From Treponema sp. (GTDB taxonomy: Bacteria; Spirochaetota; Spirochaetia; Treponematales; Treponemataceae): a DNA stretch of 64,000 nt. Location of the stretch: positions 54,898 to 118,897 of the forward strand of contig JAEEYO010000063.1 in NCBI GenBank assembly GCA_016288205.1. The letters run 5' to 3'. Shown in pieces: positions 1-9,822 of the stretch (within the stretch, counting starts at the first letter, position 1; each line of letters opens with the position of its first letter). The notes beneath the pieces were generated by a model, which was not told the DNA's origin, made no database searches, and worked only from the letters and a program-made list of their open reading frames with translations. Both the position numbers and the translations under genes were made by a program.

Positions 1-485
1 ACTCCGATTTTCTCCATCACTTTCTCAAGCGGTGCATTCATTTTCTCTGCGGCAAGCTTAGGATCTATATTAAAATCTCTGATGGCAATCACGGCATCAT
101 CAACGGATTTCTCCTCCGCCCCCTGTATTTTGCCCCTGCTGAGTCCCAGCTGCATTCCTTCCGCAAGAGCCGCCTGCCTCTCTTCCCTGCGTATGTCCAT
201 TTCACGTAAATTCATAGCGGCATAAACCTCCTTGAACTGCTCGTCTTCCTTCAACTTAGCGACCCTGCTTTTTAGCCGGTTCGAAAAATCATCATCGCCC
301 GCGTCATTCGTTCGGACGAACCTGAGGAAATCCCTCACTTTCCCGTCCTTTTCCCTTTCGCACGCACTTGCATTATAAATCATTTTCGTAGTTTTGTCAC
401 CGAAATTCAGCCAGTCAAGCTCATGGCATTTTGTCGTGAAGGTAAGCTCCTCCACGGATTTGTAGCGGTAGAATGATGTACTCAT
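1..485 (-). CDS. Rpn / PD-(D/E)XK nuclease-transposase family protein, C-terminal part (runs off left edge; lacks usual N-terminal catalytic region)
   Basis: Reverse strand from ATG at 485 (preceded by AGGAG) reads MSTSFYRYKSVEELTFTTKCHELDWLNFGDKTTKMIYNASACEREKDGKVRDFLRFVRTND... without stop to the edge; C-terminal character typical of Rpn-family proteins. Confidence 0.5.
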   Translation of the reverse strand, partial: MSTSFYRYKSVEELTFTTKCHELDWLNFGDKTTKMIYNASACEREKDGKVRDFLRFVRTNDAGDDDFSNRLKSRVAKLKEDEQFKEVYAAMNLREMDIRREERQAALAEGMQLGLSRGKIQGAEEKSVDDAVIAIRDFNIDPKLAAEKMNAPLEKVMEKIG

Positions 486-518
486 ATAGTCTCCTGGGGT
501 TGTTATGTTTGGACAGAT

Positions 519-1913
519 TTACTTCGTGTGTGAGAGGAGGAACTCCAGCATGGGGAGCATTTTGTTCAGGAGGCCGCATTTTATCAGCAGGTTCCAGAAG
601 GGCTCCATTTTTTTCCAGCCGCCGGTGTATGCGAAATGTGAGAGCTTGTTTTTTAATGTGGCGTCGTGGGAACAGGAAGCGAAGATGTTTTTCCATGAGT
701 AGAAGTCGCGGTATGCTCTTTTGTAGCCGGACTCAAGTTCCGCGGGCGTGAGAAGTGCTGGTTTGTATACGGCGTGGCGTGTGTCGTATAGACTCCAGTC
801 GCGGGTCATTATGCGTCCCTCGCTTTCCATTTTGCTGAACAGTCTTGTGCCGGGATAGGGGGTGAGTATGTGGAATGTCGCCGTGGTGATTGCGTGCTCC
901 ACTGCCCAGTCAACGGTACGGGAAAACACGTCTTTGTCATCGTCGTCCAGTCCGAACACAAAGCTTCCGTTTATCATTATGCCGAGCTCATGCAGTCTTT
1001 TTACGGCGGCCGAATAATCGCGCGAAAGATTCTGTGCCTTGTTGCTCTGCGCAAGATTTTTTGGCGAGAAGGTCTCAAATCCGACGAATATGCTCCTGAG
1101 ACCTGCCTCCGCCGCTTTTTCGATTAAATCCCCGTCAAGGATTGAGGACACTGTGGCGGCTCCCTGAAACACACGGTTCATGCCCTTCATTCCGTCAAAC
1201 AATTCGCGCGCGAATTGTTTGTTTCCCAAAAGATGGTCGTCCAGAAAATAAAGATGCCGGCCAGGGAGACTCTCTATTTCCTTGAGTGCTGAGTCGACAC
1301 GGCATGTGTAGAAAGATTTTCCGCTTCCGTAAAAGGCATCCTTGTAGCAGAAGTCGCAGTGGTGCGGGCAACCCCTTGAGACGACGAGAGAATTCGGCAC
1401 GAAGTATTTGCTTCTTTTTATGAGGTCGCGTCGTACCGGCGGAATGTTTTCAATCGACCTTTCTTTTGCGGCATAGATTTTTTCGGCCTTGTGATTTCTG
1501 AAATCGCTTATGAATCTGGGAAAGGCTTCTTCTCCGGGGCCGAGGATTACCGTGTCAGCATGCTCAAGTGCCTCATCAGGAAGGGACGTAACATGGAGCC
1601 CTCCCATCACCACATGGATTCCGCGGCTTCTGTATGTGTCCGCAATCTGATAGGCGCGATATGCGTTTGTTATGTAGACCTGCATACAGACAAGGTCGGG
1701 TGAGTCGTCGGTGTGAAGTTTTTCCACGTGCTGGTCAACAAGCTCCACCTCATCGTCGGCGGAAAAATATCCTGCGAGAGTCGCAAGTCCGAGAGGGGGA
1801 AAAAGCGAATATTTTATGGGCCTCCAGAAAGGGCTTTTTGCTTCCTCCAGCGAGGGGAGAATCATCTTGACTTTCATGCCTTTTAAAATACCGAAAATAC
1901 CTAAAAAAATCAA
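519..1913 (-). CDS. B12-binding domain radical SAM protein
   Basis: N-terminal B12-binding-like region, radical SAM motif SRGCPHHCDFC (CxxxCxxC), GFETFSP, HILTPYPGT; the true start may be an internal Met (MKVKMILPSLEEAK). Confidence 0.85.
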   Translation of the reverse strand: MIFLGIFGILKGMKVKMILPSLEEAKSPFWRPIKYSLFPPLGLATLAGYFSADDEVELVDQHVEKLHTDDSPDLVCMQVYITNAYRAYQIADTYRSRGIHVVMGGLHVTSLPDEALEHADTVILGPGEEAFPRFISDFRNHKAEKIYAAKERSIENIPPVRRDLIKRSKYFVPNSLVVSRGCPHHCDFCYKDAFYGSGKSFYTCRVDSALKEIESLPGRHLYFLDDHLLGNKQFARELFDGMKGMNRVFQGAATVSSILDGDLIEKAAEAGLRSIFVGFETFSPKNLAQSNKAQNLSRDYSAAVKRLHELGIMINGSFVFGLDDDDKDVFSRTVDWAVEHAITTATFHILTPYPGTRLFSKMESEGRIMTRDWSLYDTRHAVYKPALLTPAELESGYKRAYRDFYSWKNIFASCSHDATLKNKLSHFAYTGGWKKMEPFWNLLIKCGLLNKMLPMLEFLLSHTK

Positions 1914-2015
1914 ACGGATTTCTTGACGTGAAATCTGTATTAATCAGGGAAGCCTGTATTGAAAAAATCCCCCGTTTCTTCTATACTACTTTATATTTCC
2001 CTTTGGAGGCTTTCT

Positions 2016-3431
2016 ATGGGTGGCGTTTTCGGTGTCGTGTCTGGCGGAGACTGTTCTTTGGATCTTTTTTTCGGTGTGGATTATCATTCGCACCTTGGGA
2101 CCAGACGCGGAGGACTTGCTGTTTTCGGAGCGGACGGAACTTTCCAGCGGTCAATCCACAACATACAGAACTCTCCTTTCCGCACGAAGTTCGAGAATGA
2201 CATAGGGACCCTTCGCGGACCCGTCGGCATAGGATGTATTTCGGATTATGAGCCACAGCCTCTGCTCGCGCGCTCTCATCTTGGAAGACTTGCGGTGACG
2301 ACCGTGGGACTCGTGTCGAACAAGGACGAGCTGGTGGACATGCTGATGAAGGACGGAAAATCTTTCCTTGAGATGTCAGGCGGAGAAGTCAACCAGACTG
2401 AGCTGATTCTGGAGCTCTTGAACACGCGACCCACCATTGAGGAGGGAATCCGCTACGTGCAGGATGTCGTCAAGGGATCTGTCACCATGCTTGTGGCTAC
2501 CCCTGAGGGAATCTACGGCGCGAGGGACAAGATGGGACGAACTCCATTGCAGATTGGAAAAAAAGAGGGTGCGATGTGCCTTTCGTTCGAGAGCTTTGCC
2601 TATCTGAACCTCGGTTATGAGGACGAGCACGAGCTTGGACCCGGAGAGATTGTTTTTGTCACCTCCGATTCCTACCGCGTGGTGCAGCAGCCGAGAAAGG
2701 AAATGAAAATCTGTACCTTCCTGTGGATTTACTACGGATACCCGACCTCCTGCTACGAGGGAGTGAACGTGGAGGCCATGAGATACAACTGCGGCAAATA
2801 CCTTGCAAAGAGGGACAGGGACTCAAACATACATCCCGACTGCGCGGCCGGTGTTCCCGACTCAGGTACAGCCCATGCCGTGGGATATGCAAACGAGGCT
2901 GGCATTCCGTTTACAAGACCCTTCATTAAATATACGCCGACTTGGCCCAGGTCCTTCATGCCAACAAGCCAGGAGCAGAGGAATCTGATTGCGCACATGA
3001 AACTGATTCCGGTAAAGCAGCTCATAAAAGACCGCCGCATCCTGCTGATTGACGACTCCATCGTCCGCGGTACCCAGCTCCGTGAGACTACGGATTTTCT
3101 CTATCAGTCCGGGGCAAAGGAAGTCCATGTCCGTCCCGCATGTCCCCCGATCATGTTCGGATGCAAGTATCTGAATTTCAGCCGGTCAAAGAGCGAGATG
3201 GATCTGATTGCGCGCCGCGTTGTCAAGCAGTTTGAGGGCGAGAATGTGAGTCCTGAGGTTCTGGCGAAGTATTGTGACCCCAATACCCCCGAGTATGAGA
3301 AAATGCAGGAGGAGATAAGAAAGCAGCTTCACTTTACGACGCTCCGCTTCCACCGCCTGGATGATATGCTTGATTCGACCGGACTTGACAGATGCAAGCT
3401 CTGTACCTATTGCTGGAACGGTGTTGAGTAA
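2016..3431 (+). CDS. Amidophosphoribosyltransferase-like protein (PurF family) lacking the N-terminal Cys nucleophile
   Basis: GGAGG RBS at 2005-2009 before ATG 2016; MGGVFGVVSGGDC...; PRPP motif ILLIDDSIVRGTQ; C-terminal CKLCTYCWNG. Confidence 0.85.
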   Translation: MGGVFGVVSGGDCSLDLFFGVDYHSHLGTRRGGLAVFGADGTFQRSIHNIQNSPFRTKFENDIGTLRGPVGIGCISDYEPQPLLARSHLGRLAVTTVGLVSNKDELVDMLMKDGKSFLEMSGGEVNQTELILELLNTRPTIEEGIRYVQDVVKGSVTMLVATPEGIYGARDKMGRTPLQIGKKEGAMCLSFESFAYLNLGYEDEHELGPGEIVFVTSDSYRVVQQPRKEMKICTFLWIYYGYPTSCYEGVNVEAMRYNCGKYLAKRDRDSNIHPDCAAGVPDSGTAHAVGYANEAGIPFTRPFIKYTPTWPRSFMPTSQEQRNLIAHMKLIPVKQLIKDRRILLIDDSIVRGTQLRETTDFLYQSGAKEVHVRPACPPIMFGCKYLNFSRSKSEMDLIARRVVKQFEGENVSPEVLAKYCDPNTPEYEKMQEEIRKQLHFTTLRFHRLDDMLDSTGLDRCKLCTYCWNGVE

Positions 3432-3439
3432 GTTTTAAT

Positions 3440-3817
3440 TTAGGCTGATGCTATGCTGACGGGGATTCCGCGCCTCCATGTTTCGACCACGCCGAGATCA
3501 TCATCCTCCACGCGCTCAATGAGACCGAGGTTCCACCATTCCCTGTGGCCTGCGTACTCAATGGCGGGCTCTGTACCCGTGGACTGGAGCATTCCGTTTC
3601 TGAACCTGTAGATTACCGGCCTTGCGCTGAATACATCGAATCCGGGCTGTCCCTGTGCAATCGCCTCGGAGTCCTCTATTCTGAGGATCTTGCCCTGAAC
3701 CGGAGTGCCGTCATCACTTGAGAAAATTCTCATCTGCAGGAATTTGTGTGCAGAACAGGATTCCGCATACATTACGTTTCCGGCTCCTGCAATACCGGTT
3801 TCCTCATGTAAATCCAT
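3440..3817 (-). CDS. Hypothetical protein
   Basis: Intact 125-aa ORF in a gap between convergent/divergent genes; no recognised family. Confidence 0.5.
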   Translation of the reverse strand: MDLHEETGIAGAGNVMYAESCSAHKFLQMRIFSSDDGTPVQGKILRIEDSEAIAQGQPGFDVFSARPVIYRFRNGMLQSTGTEPAIEYAGHREWWNLGLIERVEDDDLGVVETWRRGIPVSIASA

Positions 3818-3980
3818 GATAGTGCCTCCCCGAAAAGCGGCATGACTTGAAATTTACCGCCCTCAATTGATATTTTCGGAATGCAGGGCTTTTCATATTA
3901 GGAATTAGGATCTTGACAGTTATCCGCCGCCGTGCTACCGTTTAAAGTAAGAAATTTCCCGCAGGGGCCATGAGGAGCTT

Positions 3981-5213
3981 ATGAAACTTAATCCAATCAT
4001 CTCAAGTCTGCTTGAAACAGACCTTTACAAATTTTCGATGGGACAGGCAATCTACCATCAGTATCCGTCTTATAAGACAAACTGGACTTTCAAGTGCAGG
4101 AATCCGGGGATAGCGTTTTCTCCGGCCATGGTCGAGGAAATCCGTGAGCAGGTAAAGCACTACTGTTCCCTCCGCTTTACCGACGAGGAACTCTCTTATC
4201 TCGGGTCCATCGACTGGCTCCACGAGGATTACATAGACCACCTGCAGATCTGGAGGCCGCGTTTCGAGGACATCACCATTTCGGAGAATGCGGACTGCGG
4301 TCTTTCCATTGAGGCTTACGGTACCTGGCTCAACACCTCCATGTACGAGATTCCGCTTCTTGCCATCGTAAATGAGGTCTATTTCAGGATGGCATATAAT
4401 TACGACGAGCTTTTCAGTCAGTACAAGACCAAGCTTTCCCAGAAGGTTGACTGGCTTCTTACGGGCAAGTACAACATAGGGATTTTCTCTGAGTTCGGAC
4501 TGAGGAGACGCTTGAGCGCCGAGGCCCAGGAGCTTGCGGTAAGGAGTCTCTGCGAGAACAACGGCAAGTACAAGGACTCAAAGTGCGTGGGTACGTCAAA
4601 TGTCTACCTCGCGATGAAATACGGCGTGACCCCGGTCGGAACCATGGCGCATGAGTTCGTGATGTGCGTGGGACAGGGAAATCCGATGTACAATCCCGCG
4701 TACTCCAACAAGCTTGCGATGGAGGCTTGGACAAAGGAATACGGTGTTTTGAACGGAACCTATCTCACTGACACCATCGGGGACAAGGCGACCATGCTGG
4801 ACATGGGATACACTTACTCAATCTGTTTTTCCGGCGTGCGGCATGACTCAGGGGATCCCTACGCGTGGGGAGAGGCCTGGGTGGAACATTTCAGCAAGTT
4901 CTACGAGAAATACAAGGACGAGAGGGTGAATCCCAAGACAAAGACCCTGCTTTTCAGTGACAGCCTTGATTTCGAGAGGGCGAGCGCGCTTTACTCACAT
5001 TTCAAGGACAGGGCGAAGGTGGCTTTCGGAATCGGAACATATATAGCGAATGACACGGACGTTCCCCCGCTCAACATTGTGATGAAGGTGACTGAGTGCA
5101 ACGGCCGGCCTGTGGCAAAGCTTTCGAATGACCTCGGAAAGACCATGTGCAAGGACGGAGAGTATGTCGATTACCTTAAGAAGACAATCGACTGGCGCTT
5201 GAACCACGAGTAA
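3981..5213 (+). CDS. pncB: Nicotinate phosphoribosyltransferase
   Basis: SLLETDLYKFSMGQAIYHQYP, GTMAHEFVM, FSGVRHDSGDPYAWGE motifs. Confidence 0.92.
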   Translation: MKLNPIISSLLETDLYKFSMGQAIYHQYPSYKTNWTFKCRNPGIAFSPAMVEEIREQVKHYCSLRFTDEELSYLGSIDWLHEDYIDHLQIWRPRFEDITISENADCGLSIEAYGTWLNTSMYEIPLLAIVNEVYFRMAYNYDELFSQYKTKLSQKVDWLLTGKYNIGIFSEFGLRRRLSAEAQELAVRSLCENNGKYKDSKCVGTSNVYLAMKYGVTPVGTMAHEFVMCVGQGNPMYNPAYSNKLAMEAWTKEYGVLNGTYLTDTIGDKATMLDMGYTYSICFSGVRHDSGDPYAWGEAWVEHFSKFYEKYKDERVNPKTKTLLFSDSLDFERASALYSHFKDRAKVAFGIGTYIANDTDVPPLNIVMKVTECNGRPVAKLSNDLGKTMCKDGEYVDYLKKTIDWRLNHE

Positions 5214-5230
5214 TTCACGCCGCAGGAAAT

Positions 5231-5274
5231 AAAAAAAAAGGGATGCCGAAGATGATTCGATGCGTCCCTTTTTT
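5231..5274. terminator. Bidirectional rho-independent terminator between convergent pncB and ACT-domain gene
   Basis: AAAAAGGGATGCCGAAGATGATTCGATGCGTCCCTTTTTT: A-tract, GC-rich hairpin with inner CGAA/TTCG, T-tract. Confidence 0.85.
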
Positions 5275-5296
5275 ATTCTTGCCTATCTCTTCTGGA

Positions 5297-5728
5297 TTAG
5301 ATTTCCTTGAGTCCCTCGGCAGAAACCATGCGGATTCCGTTGTTCTCCAGGACTTTTTCGGTGGTGGGAACATCGGTGCTGCGGAGAATCATGAACGCGC
5401 TGTTTGATTTGCGTCCCGTGAATCCGTACATGTACTCAACGTTCCGTCCGTTCTCGCCGAGGATGCGGAGGATTGAGTTCAGGCTTCCGGTCTCATCCGG
5501 TATCTCCAGCGCGATTACGTTTGTCGCCTTTACGATGTAGCCCTCTTTCGTAAGCATTTCCGCAACTGAGTCGGGTGAGTCCACGATGATGCGTGCGATT
5601 CCGAAATCATTTGTGTCCGCAAGGCTGAGGGCCCTCATGTTGATCTTGTGCTTTGCAAGAACCTCGGTGAGCTCAAGCAGGGATTCGGGGCGGTTTTCTA
5701 TGAAAATTGAAATCTGCTTTATGGTCAT
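5297..5728 (-). CDS. ACT domain-containing protein
   Basis: Tandem ACT-like repeats (QISIFIENRPESLLELTEVLAKHKINMRAL; IALEIPDETGSLNSILRILGENGRNVEYMYGF); adjacent to paaK as is common. Confidence 0.85.
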   Translation of the reverse strand: MTIKQISIFIENRPESLLELTEVLAKHKINMRALSLADTNDFGIARIIVDSPDSVAEMLTKEGYIVKATNVIALEIPDETGSLNSILRILGENGRNVEYMYGFTGRKSNSAFMILRSTDVPTTEKVLENNGIRMVSAEGLKEI

Positions 5729-5737
5729 AACTTCCTC

Positions 5738-7042
5738 CTAGTCATGCAGTTTGCGTGTGTCGATGACGCGCTTTGCCTTTCCCTCTGAACGCTCGATGGT
5801 TTTCGGGGCGACAAGCGTGACCTTTGCCTTTATCTGGAGCACGGAGAGCAATGCCGCTTCCAGTGCCTTTTCCTGCTTGTGGTTTTCCGCGATGACGTCG
5901 CTGAATTTTTCAGGAGTCATTTCCACTTTGATTTCAAAGGTGTCGGTATTGTTTTCGCGTCCAACGATAATCTGATAGTTCGGCGGATAGTTGTTCTGCA
6001 GGAGGACTCCCTCAATCTGGCTCGGGAACACGTTCACTCCGCGGATGATCAGCATGTCGTCCGTGCGTCCCATCGGCTTGGACATGCGCACGAAGGTTCT
6101 TCCGCAGGGGCAGGGAGCGCGGTTGAGCACACCGATGTCCTTTGTCCTGAAGCGCATGAGGGGGAAGGCCTTTTTGGTGATTGCGGTGAAGACAAGCTCG
6201 CCCTTTTCTCCGTCGGGGAGTTTTTCGCCTGTCTCCGGATTGATCGTCTCAATGATGAAGTGGTCCTCGTTTACGTGCATTCCCTTCTGCTCGCTGCATT
6301 CAAAGGCAACTCCGGGTCCCATGACCTCAGTAAGTCCGTAGATGTCGTAGGCCTTGAGTCCGAGAAGATCCTCAATGTTGTGTCTCATCTCCTCAGTCCA
6401 TGGCTCGGCTCCGAAGATTCCAGCCTTCAGGTTCAGATAGTCGGGACCGTAACCCATGTCGTGCAGGGTCTCTCCCAGGTATGCGGCGTAGGATGGAGTA
6501 CAACAAAGGACGGTTGCCTTAAGGTCGTGCATGAACGCAATCTGTCTCTGCGTGTTTCCAGATGAAATTGGAATAACAGTGGCACCAAGTTTTGTCGCTC
6601 CGCCATGAAGTCCGAATCCGCCGGTAAAAAGACCGTATCCGTATGCGACCTGAACGGTATCGTTTTCATCGGCTCCGGCGGCTACAAGCTGTCTTGCGGT
6701 ACAGTCGTCCCAAATGTCCAAATCTTCCTTAGTGTAGCCAACCACAATCTGCTTACCTGTGGTTCCTGATGATGACTGGATGCGAACTACATCCTTCATT
6801 GGGACGGCAAAGAGTCCGTAGGGGTAGGTCTGTCTCAAGTCATCCTTGCAAGTGAAGGGAATCTTCGCTATGTCGTCAAGTCCCTTGATGTCGTCCGGGC
6901 TGACTCCAGCTTCCTTGCACCTTTCCCTGTAATAGGGTACGTTTTCGTATACATGCCGGAAATTCTCAGCCAATCGCTTTCCCTGCAGCTTCTTGAGCTC
7001 TTCTGCTCCCATGCATTCCATTTCTTTCTGGAAGTATTTCAT
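5738..7042 (-). CDS. paaK: Phenylacetate--CoA ligase family protein
   Basis: IQSSSGTTGKQIVVGYT, YGLTEVMGPG, FRTKDIG, GRTDDMLIIRGVNVFPSQIE; start 7042 preceded by AGGAG. Confidence 0.9.
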   Translation of the reverse strand: MKYFQKEMECMGAEELKKLQGKRLAENFRHVYENVPYYRERCKEAGVSPDDIKGLDDIAKIPFTCKDDLRQTYPYGLFAVPMKDVVRIQSSSGTTGKQIVVGYTKEDLDIWDDCTARQLVAAGADENDTVQVAYGYGLFTGGFGLHGGATKLGATVIPISSGNTQRQIAFMHDLKATVLCCTPSYAAYLGETLHDMGYGPDYLNLKAGIFGAEPWTEEMRHNIEDLLGLKAYDIYGLTEVMGPGVAFECSEQKGMHVNEDHFIIETINPETGEKLPDGEKGELVFTAITKKAFPLMRFRTKDIGVLNRAPCPCGRTFVRMSKPMGRTDDMLIIRGVNVFPSQIEGVLLQNNYPPNYQIIVGRENNTDTFEIKVEMTPEKFSDVIAENHKQEKALEAALLSVLQIKAKVTLVAPKTIERSEGKAKRVIDTRKLHD

Positions 7043-7114
7043 ATTGATTTCTCCTGACCGGACTATTATAGCATGAACGCGGGATTTTGTCATGGGGGAT
7101 TTTATTTTAAGGAA

Positions 7115-7142
7115 TTGCTTATCCGAAAAAATCGGATATAAT
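7115..7142 (+). promoter_or_regulatory. Putative sigma70 promoter of rfbACB operon with an inverted repeat between -35 and -10
   Basis: TTGCTT-N16-TATAAT; spacer contains TATCCGA-AAAAA-TCGGATA (7120-7138). Confidence 0.55.
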
Positions 7143-7173
7143 GGAATACGTTACATACATGAGAGGTATAATG

Positions 7174-8049
7174 ATGAAAGGAATTATTCTTGCCGGCGGT
7201 TCTGGCACCAGGTTCTATCCGATTACCAAGGCTGTGTCCAAGCAGATTCTGCCCCTTTATGACAAACCGATGATTTACTATCCGCTGAGCTGTCTCATGC
7301 TGGCAGGAATCCGTGACGTTCTGATTATCTCAACTCCGAGGGACATAAGCCTTTTCGAGGAGCTTTTCGGTGACGGCAAGTGGCTGGGTATGAGTTTTAC
7401 CTATGCGGTTCAGGACAAACCCAGGGGACTTGCGGACGCTTTCATTGTGGGAAAGGATTTTATCGGCAGAGATGACGTGGCCCTGGTTCTTGGTGACAAT
7501 ATCTTTTTCGGTCAGGCGTTCTCACAGACTCTCAAGGACGCTGTTTCAAGGATAAAGTCGAAGTCTTCGGAGGCCGTCATCTTCGGTTACAGGGTGAAGA
7601 ATCCCACAGCCTATGGAGTCGTGGAATTCAACGCCGAGGGCAAGGTTCTGGGTATAGAGGAGAAACCCAGGGTGCCGAAATCGGACTATGCGGTTCCGGG
7701 ACTTTATTTCTACAATAACGAGGTCGTGAGAATCGCGCGGGACGTAAAGCCGAGCGCACGCGGTGAGATTGAGATTACGGCCGTGAACAATGCCTATCTT
7801 GAGAGGGGGACCCTTTCCGTGGAGCTTCTTGGACGCGGCATGGCATGGCTTGACACCGGGACTTACGACGGACTTCTTGAGGCGAGCAATTTTATCGCCA
7901 CGATTGAGAAGAGACAGGGACTCTATGTTTCCTGCATCGAGGAAATCGCCTTTTACAACGGATGGATTTCAAAGGAGCAGATGCTGGAACTGGCCGCCGG
8001 ATATAAGACCGACTACGGTGAATATTTGAGATATATTGCGGAAAAATAA
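7174..8049 (+). CDS. rfbA: Glucose-1-phosphate thymidylyltransferase
   Basis: [47 protein letters not shown] upstream. Confidence 0.95.
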   Translation: MKGIILAGGSGTRFYPITKAVSKQILPLYDKPMIYYPLSCLMLAGIRDVLIISTPRDISLFEELFGDGKWLGMSFTYAVQDKPRGLADAFIVGKDFIGRDDVALVLGDNIFFGQAFSQTLKDAVSRIKSKSSEAVIFGYRVKNPTAYGVVEFNAEGKVLGIEEKPRVPKSDYAVPGLYFYNNEVVRIARDVKPSARGEIEITAVNNAYLERGTLSVELLGRGMAWLDTGTYDGLLEASNFIATIEKRQGLYVSCIEEIAFYNGWISKEQMLELAAGYKTDYGEYLRYIAEK

Positions 8050-8066
8050 TCGGCTTGGAGTATATT

Positions 8067-8666
8067 ATGGTATTTGAGTTTAGGAAATGTAAGGCGGGCG
8101 ATATTGAAATCCCCGGACTTTATGAAATACAGCCCAAGGTCTTCGGTGATAAGCGCGGTTATTTTTTTGAGGTCTATTCTGAGAGGGATTTTTTTGACGA
8201 GGGTCTTACCATGAAATTCGTTCAGGACAATCAGAGTGCTTCCTCAAAAGGTGTTCTTCGCGGACTTCATTTTCAGACCAAGCATCCTCAGGGAAAGCTT
8301 GTCCGTGCCGTATTCGGAAAAGTCTATGATGTCGCCGTGGATCTGAGGAGCAGATCCCCAAGCTTTGGAAAATACTATGGAGTCATCTTGGACTCAGAGA
8401 AACAGAATCAATTTTACATACCGGAAGGATTTGCGCATGGATTTTATGTTCTTTCCGAATCAGCTGTTTTTGCCTACAAATGCACGGATTTTTATGACCC
8501 GAATGATGAGGGGGGGCTAATGTGGAATGATCCCGCTCTGGGCATAGACTGGAAATTGCTCGTGCCGGGGATGGAGCCGCTTCTTTCCGAAAAGGACGGG
8601 AGGCAGCCGGCTTTCGACAAAAACGCAAATTATTTTGATTTGAATGGAAACTGGATTGGAGACTGA
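8067..8666 (+). CDS. rfbC: dTDP-4-dehydrorhamnose 3,5-epimerase
   Basis: VFGDKRGYFFEVYS, QDNQSASSKGVLRGLHFQ, PEGFAHGFYVLSE. Confidence 0.95.
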   Translation: MVFEFRKCKAGDIEIPGLYEIQPKVFGDKRGYFFEVYSERDFFDEGLTMKFVQDNQSASSKGVLRGLHFQTKHPQGKLVRAVFGKVYDVAVDLRSRSPSFGKYYGVILDSEKQNQFYIPEGFAHGFYVLSESAVFAYKCTDFYDPNDEGGLMWNDPALGIDWKLLVPGMEPLLSEKDGRQPAFDKNANYFDLNGNWIGD

Positions 8667-8667
8667 C

Positions 8668-9813
8668 ATGGCAAAGAGAAAACTGACGAACATTCTTGTG
8701 ACGGGCGGATGCGGATTTATCGGATGCAATTTCATCCACTATCTCCTTGGCGAGAGCACAGCGGGAGGGGCTGCGTTCACCGACTCAGGATTCAAGGGAC
8801 GCATCGTCAACGTGGACTGCCTGACTTATGCGGGAAATGCCGATAGCCTGAAGGACATTGATGCGAAATATGGCTGCGGAGCGAAAGAGTCTGAGAGACG
8901 GTATTTCTTTGAGAAAGTTGACATCTGTGACAGGCCGCAGATAGAACGCATCTTCAAGCAGTACGACATAGACACCGTGATTCACTTTGCGGCGGAAAGT
9001 CATGTGGACCGCTCAATCCTGGGGCCCGAGACCTTCATGCGCACCAATGTGATGGGAATCTTCACCCTGCTTGACGTGGCACGCAATTACTGGAACGTGA
9101 GCCTTGAGAACCCCCGTGACGACGTTCTTTTCCACCATATCTCAACGGACGAGGTTTACGGAACTCTGGGTGAGACGGGATATTTTCTTGAGACCACACC
9201 CTACGACCCGCGATCCCCTTATTCATCAAGCAAGGCGTCGAGCGACCACATCGTGATGGCATACTACCACACTTACGGACTTCCAATCACCTTGTCCAAC
9301 TGCACGAACAACTACGGTCCCTTCCAGTTCCCGGAAAAACTTCTGCCGCTCATGATTTCAAACATCAAGGACGGAAAAAATCTTCCGGTTTACGGCGACG
9401 GAAAGAACATCCGCGACTGGATTTATGTTGAGGACCACAACCGCGGAGTGTGGCAGATTGTGAATCAGTCTCCTGCCGGGGAAAAATGGAACCTTGGTGG
9501 TGAGAACGAGTGGGAGAACATCCGTCTTCTGAGCACCGTGATTGATTTGGAGGCCGCCGAGCTTGGAAAAAATCCTGAGGACGTGAGAAAGACAATCACC
9601 TACGTGAAGGACAGACCCGGACACGACCGCCGTTATGCCATTGACTGCACGAAGGCGAAGACAAAGCTGGGATGGGAGCGCAAGATGACCTTTGAGCAGG
9701 GGCTCCTTTCCACAATCAGATGGTACCTGAGCCATGAGGAATGGATTGAGCACATAAAAAGCGGCTCCTACAAGGAATGGATTCAGAAAAACTACGGCGA
9801 CCAGGGACGGTGA
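8668..9813 (+). CDS. rfbB: dTDP-glucose 4,6-dehydratase
   Basis: ILVTGGCGFIGCNFIHYLL, FAAESHVDRSI, STDEVYG, YSSSKASSDHIV, NNYGPFQFPEKLLP. Confidence 0.95.
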   Translation: MAKRKLTNILVTGGCGFIGCNFIHYLLGESTAGGAAFTDSGFKGRIVNVDCLTYAGNADSLKDIDAKYGCGAKESERRYFFEKVDICDRPQIERIFKQYDIDTVIHFAAESHVDRSILGPETFMRTNVMGIFTLLDVARNYWNVSLENPRDDVLFHHISTDEVYGTLGETGYFLETTPYDPRSPYSSSKASSDHIVMAYYHTYGLPITLSNCTNNYGPFQFPEKLLPLMISNIKDGKNLPVYGDGKNIRDWIYVEDHNRGVWQIVNQSPAGEKWNLGGENEWENIRLLSTVIDLEAAELGKNPEDVRKTITYVKDRPGHDRRYAIDCTKAKTKLGWERKMTFEQGLLSTIRWYLSHEEWIEHIKSGSYKEWIQKNYGDQGR

Positions 9814-9822
9814 GGGAGGCGC

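Noticed and set aside
5879-6565. 228-aa plus-strand ORF antisense to paaK
   Set aside because: Lies wholly inside a strongly supported gene on the other strand; a by-product of codon bias in GC-rich coding sequence.
8510-8516. G7 tract in rfbC as a third phase-variation site
   Set aside because: In-frame, in a core biosynthetic enzyme and encodes conserved EGGL; too short and conserved to claim contingency.
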